A stretch of 64,000 nt of DNA from Angiostrongylus vasorum (taxonomy: Eukaryota > Nematoda > Chromadorea > Rhabditida > Metastrongylidae), in NCBI GenBank assembly GCA_018806985.1, contig JADANN010000309.1, positions 744,001-808,000 on the forward strand. The letters are read 5' to 3'. The notes under the pieces were generated by a model. That model had not been told where the DNA came from and ran no database searches. It was given only the letters and a program-made list of their open reading frames with translations. Below are positions 62,506 through 64,000 of this stretch, in pieces; position 1 is the stretch's first letter; every line of letters starts with the position of its first letter. Both the position numbers and the translations under genes were made by a program.

Positions 62506-63464
62506 TGGATAAGGGACTGAATAATACTTGACGTTTCTAGTTGGTTATTTTAATTTCACTACATTTTCTTCTCTCACCTACCATTCGTAACGAGAAGTCC
62601 GAAAAGCGAAATGCTAGCGGTTTAAATGTCATCGGAGACGGAACATGTCGTCGAATTATGGGACAAATACTTGCATGTAAGCAGAGCGAGAGTGTCGTTT
62701 CGAATCGGAACGCACATCCTTTGAAAAAGAAATTGCACCATTTGCTGGGGTAATGCAGTCAAAGACATGAATTACGATATGGTCGTCGGGAAACGGCTAA
62801 ATGGATCTCCGATGAGCTCGCGAGTGCTAGAAGACGTTGATGTCTACGGTGTGATGCGACTTAGACGACGAGATTGGACAGTTTCAGTCAGAAGCCTCTC
62901 GATCTCACAGTCTTGCCCTTGCTGAGGACTACTGGAAAGACACATTGTCACATGGAATTAAATAGGCCTCGATAGCGCTTTGGATACTAAAACTTTGCAA
63001 TGCTGGTGATCACTTCCGGCTCATTAGCAATATTACATAGCCCGTCTTAGTTAAACATTTAGTTGCTAATTTTATATGAAATCAAATGAAAGTTAAGAAT
63101 TGAATTTGCCTTTGTTTCCAATGAATAGAGAAGTTTAAACTGTGAAAAATCGGACTCAAACGGAAGAATAAAGCCGAGTGGATGACGGAGCATCGAGCAT
63201 TTGGCTCCTTCACAGCAGCTCAACCAGCAACCTCAGTTGTAAACAGTACCAAATAAAAACTCTCAAACATTACTTTGTTCAAAGCAAATGAGATGTCTAG
63301 TACATGAGAGCTATTCGCAAGCGTTCTGCTTGAAAAGCTTATCCTTTCCTTCAGTGCTTCTTCGACATCCATAATTCTCGACTTGTCACATTTCTTGTAG
63401 TTCGCTAGTAGTTTGTCAGTCATCGCATAAAAACAGTGAAGCCTATTTTTTAGCTTCAAAATGC
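62506..63464. other. Unassigned sequence
   Basis: Two short protein-like frames (plus near 62753-62930; minus 63220-63459, ending LNKVMFESFYLVLFTTEVAG) have no recognised family or clear splice context. Confidence 0.3.
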
Positions 63465-63695
63465 AAAGGATAAAAAGAATGAAGTGTTCGGCGTTTCCAA
63501 TCGCTTAGCGATGCATTCTTCACTCGACTCCATCAAACATCGTAAAAATGATTGAATGCATATTTTGCCTCTACAATGACCTGTCAGATCGGTGTTTCTA
63601 TCCTCTCAGATACGTATGGGTTGCCATTCAGACTTTAAGGAGGGAAAGGGCTTGATGTAGCCCTGGGGGCGGAGTCGAACCAACAGCCACATATA
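63465..63695 (-). mobile_element. Decayed SINE-A
   Basis: GTTCGGCGTTTCCAATCGCT, ATGATTGAATGCATATTTTG and AGATACGTATGGGTTGCCAT follow the reverse SINE-A order; box B complement GGAGTCGAACCAAC near 63675. Confidence 0.55.
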
Positions 63696-63843
63696 TGCTG
63701 TAAAGCACATGCCCACTTCAAAGCATACGCTCTGGAAAACAGGTAAGAAGAGCACGCTTCATTTCTATGGAATGCGAAATTTTTGGTCCTTCCAAGAAAA
63801 CCGTGAAAATAACGAAGAATAAAATACAGAAGATATAGTCTTA

Positions 63844-64000
63844 ATGGAAACGAACGGAGAATCGGAGAAATGGAAGACATGTACCGAATTCGGTGTGTTT
63901 GTTAACGCGGGTACAACCTGCACGGTGCTATACGAGAAAGCGGAAAACGTTCAGTGTGTTCCACACACTCGTCCACAAGACATCACCGTTGCGCTCGACG
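63844..64000 (+). CDS. Open reading frame running off the right edge
   Basis: From ATG at 63844 the plus strand is open for 52 codons to the window end. The start is MetGluThrAsnGlyGluSer, and a Cys-containing stretch WKTCTEFGVFVNAGTTCTVL follows. The minus strand has stops here. No family recognised and no signal peptide; it could be a first exon or an internal exon whose acceptor I cannot see. Confidence 0.35.
   Translation, partial: METNGESEKWKTCTEFGVFVNAGTTCTVLYEKAENVQCVPHTRPQDITVALD

Overview
The window looks like nuclear DNA from a parasitic clade V nematode, probably a hookworm-like strongylid (inference). The reasons are split genes with TTTCAG/TTTTCAG splice acceptors, a fossil of the nematode SL1 spliced leader, a nematode-typical DUF273 glycosyltransferase-like gene, and very dense RTE LINEs, Penelope-like elements and tRNA-derived SINEs. 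There is no operon, CRISPR array or prokaryotic signal. Most long open frames are translations of repeats.

Layout. (1) 0.9-3.5 kb: several plus-strand exons of a gene I cannot identify. (2) 6.6-11.7 kb: a minus-strand seven-exon gene of the DUF273 / GMA12-MNN10-like type (signal anchor, DCD motif, GRDNGAIH motif), about 302 aa, with decayed RTE and SINE copies in its first intron. (3) 9.5-18.3 kb: a graveyard of RTE fragments. (4) 18.3-23.3 kb: nothing I recognise except one SINE remnant and one SINE-B-like remnant. (5) 23.4-28.3 kb: a complete plus-strand seven-exon tetraspanin, 250 aa, with four membrane segments and a CCG large loop. (6) 29.2-57.6 kb: the dominant gene, a minus-strand ADAMTS-like/punctin (C. 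elegans MADD-4 type) with TSP1x4 - Ig - TSP1x3 - PLAC. I traced 16 exons that close exactly in phase over 623 residues to the stop. Its 5' exons lie further right, possibly outside the window. The introns hold a near full-length RTE, two large Penelope remnants, several RTE remnants and many SINEs. (7) 57.6-64 kb: candidate isolated exons, a cluster of SINE-A copies, and an open reading frame running off the right edge.

The tetraspanin and the punctin gene converge, with about 0.94 kb between stop codons. One encodes a membrane scaffold and the other a secreted matrix/synapse organiser; the sequence gives no direct functional link between them.

Most interesting points: an SL1-like 22-mer (18/22, all differences transitions) at the 5' end of a target-site-flanked RTE insertion; two SINE families sharing a central core; a SINE sharing its 3' tail with the RTE; and single extra bases in homopolymers that break four places in three otherwise clean exons of two genes.
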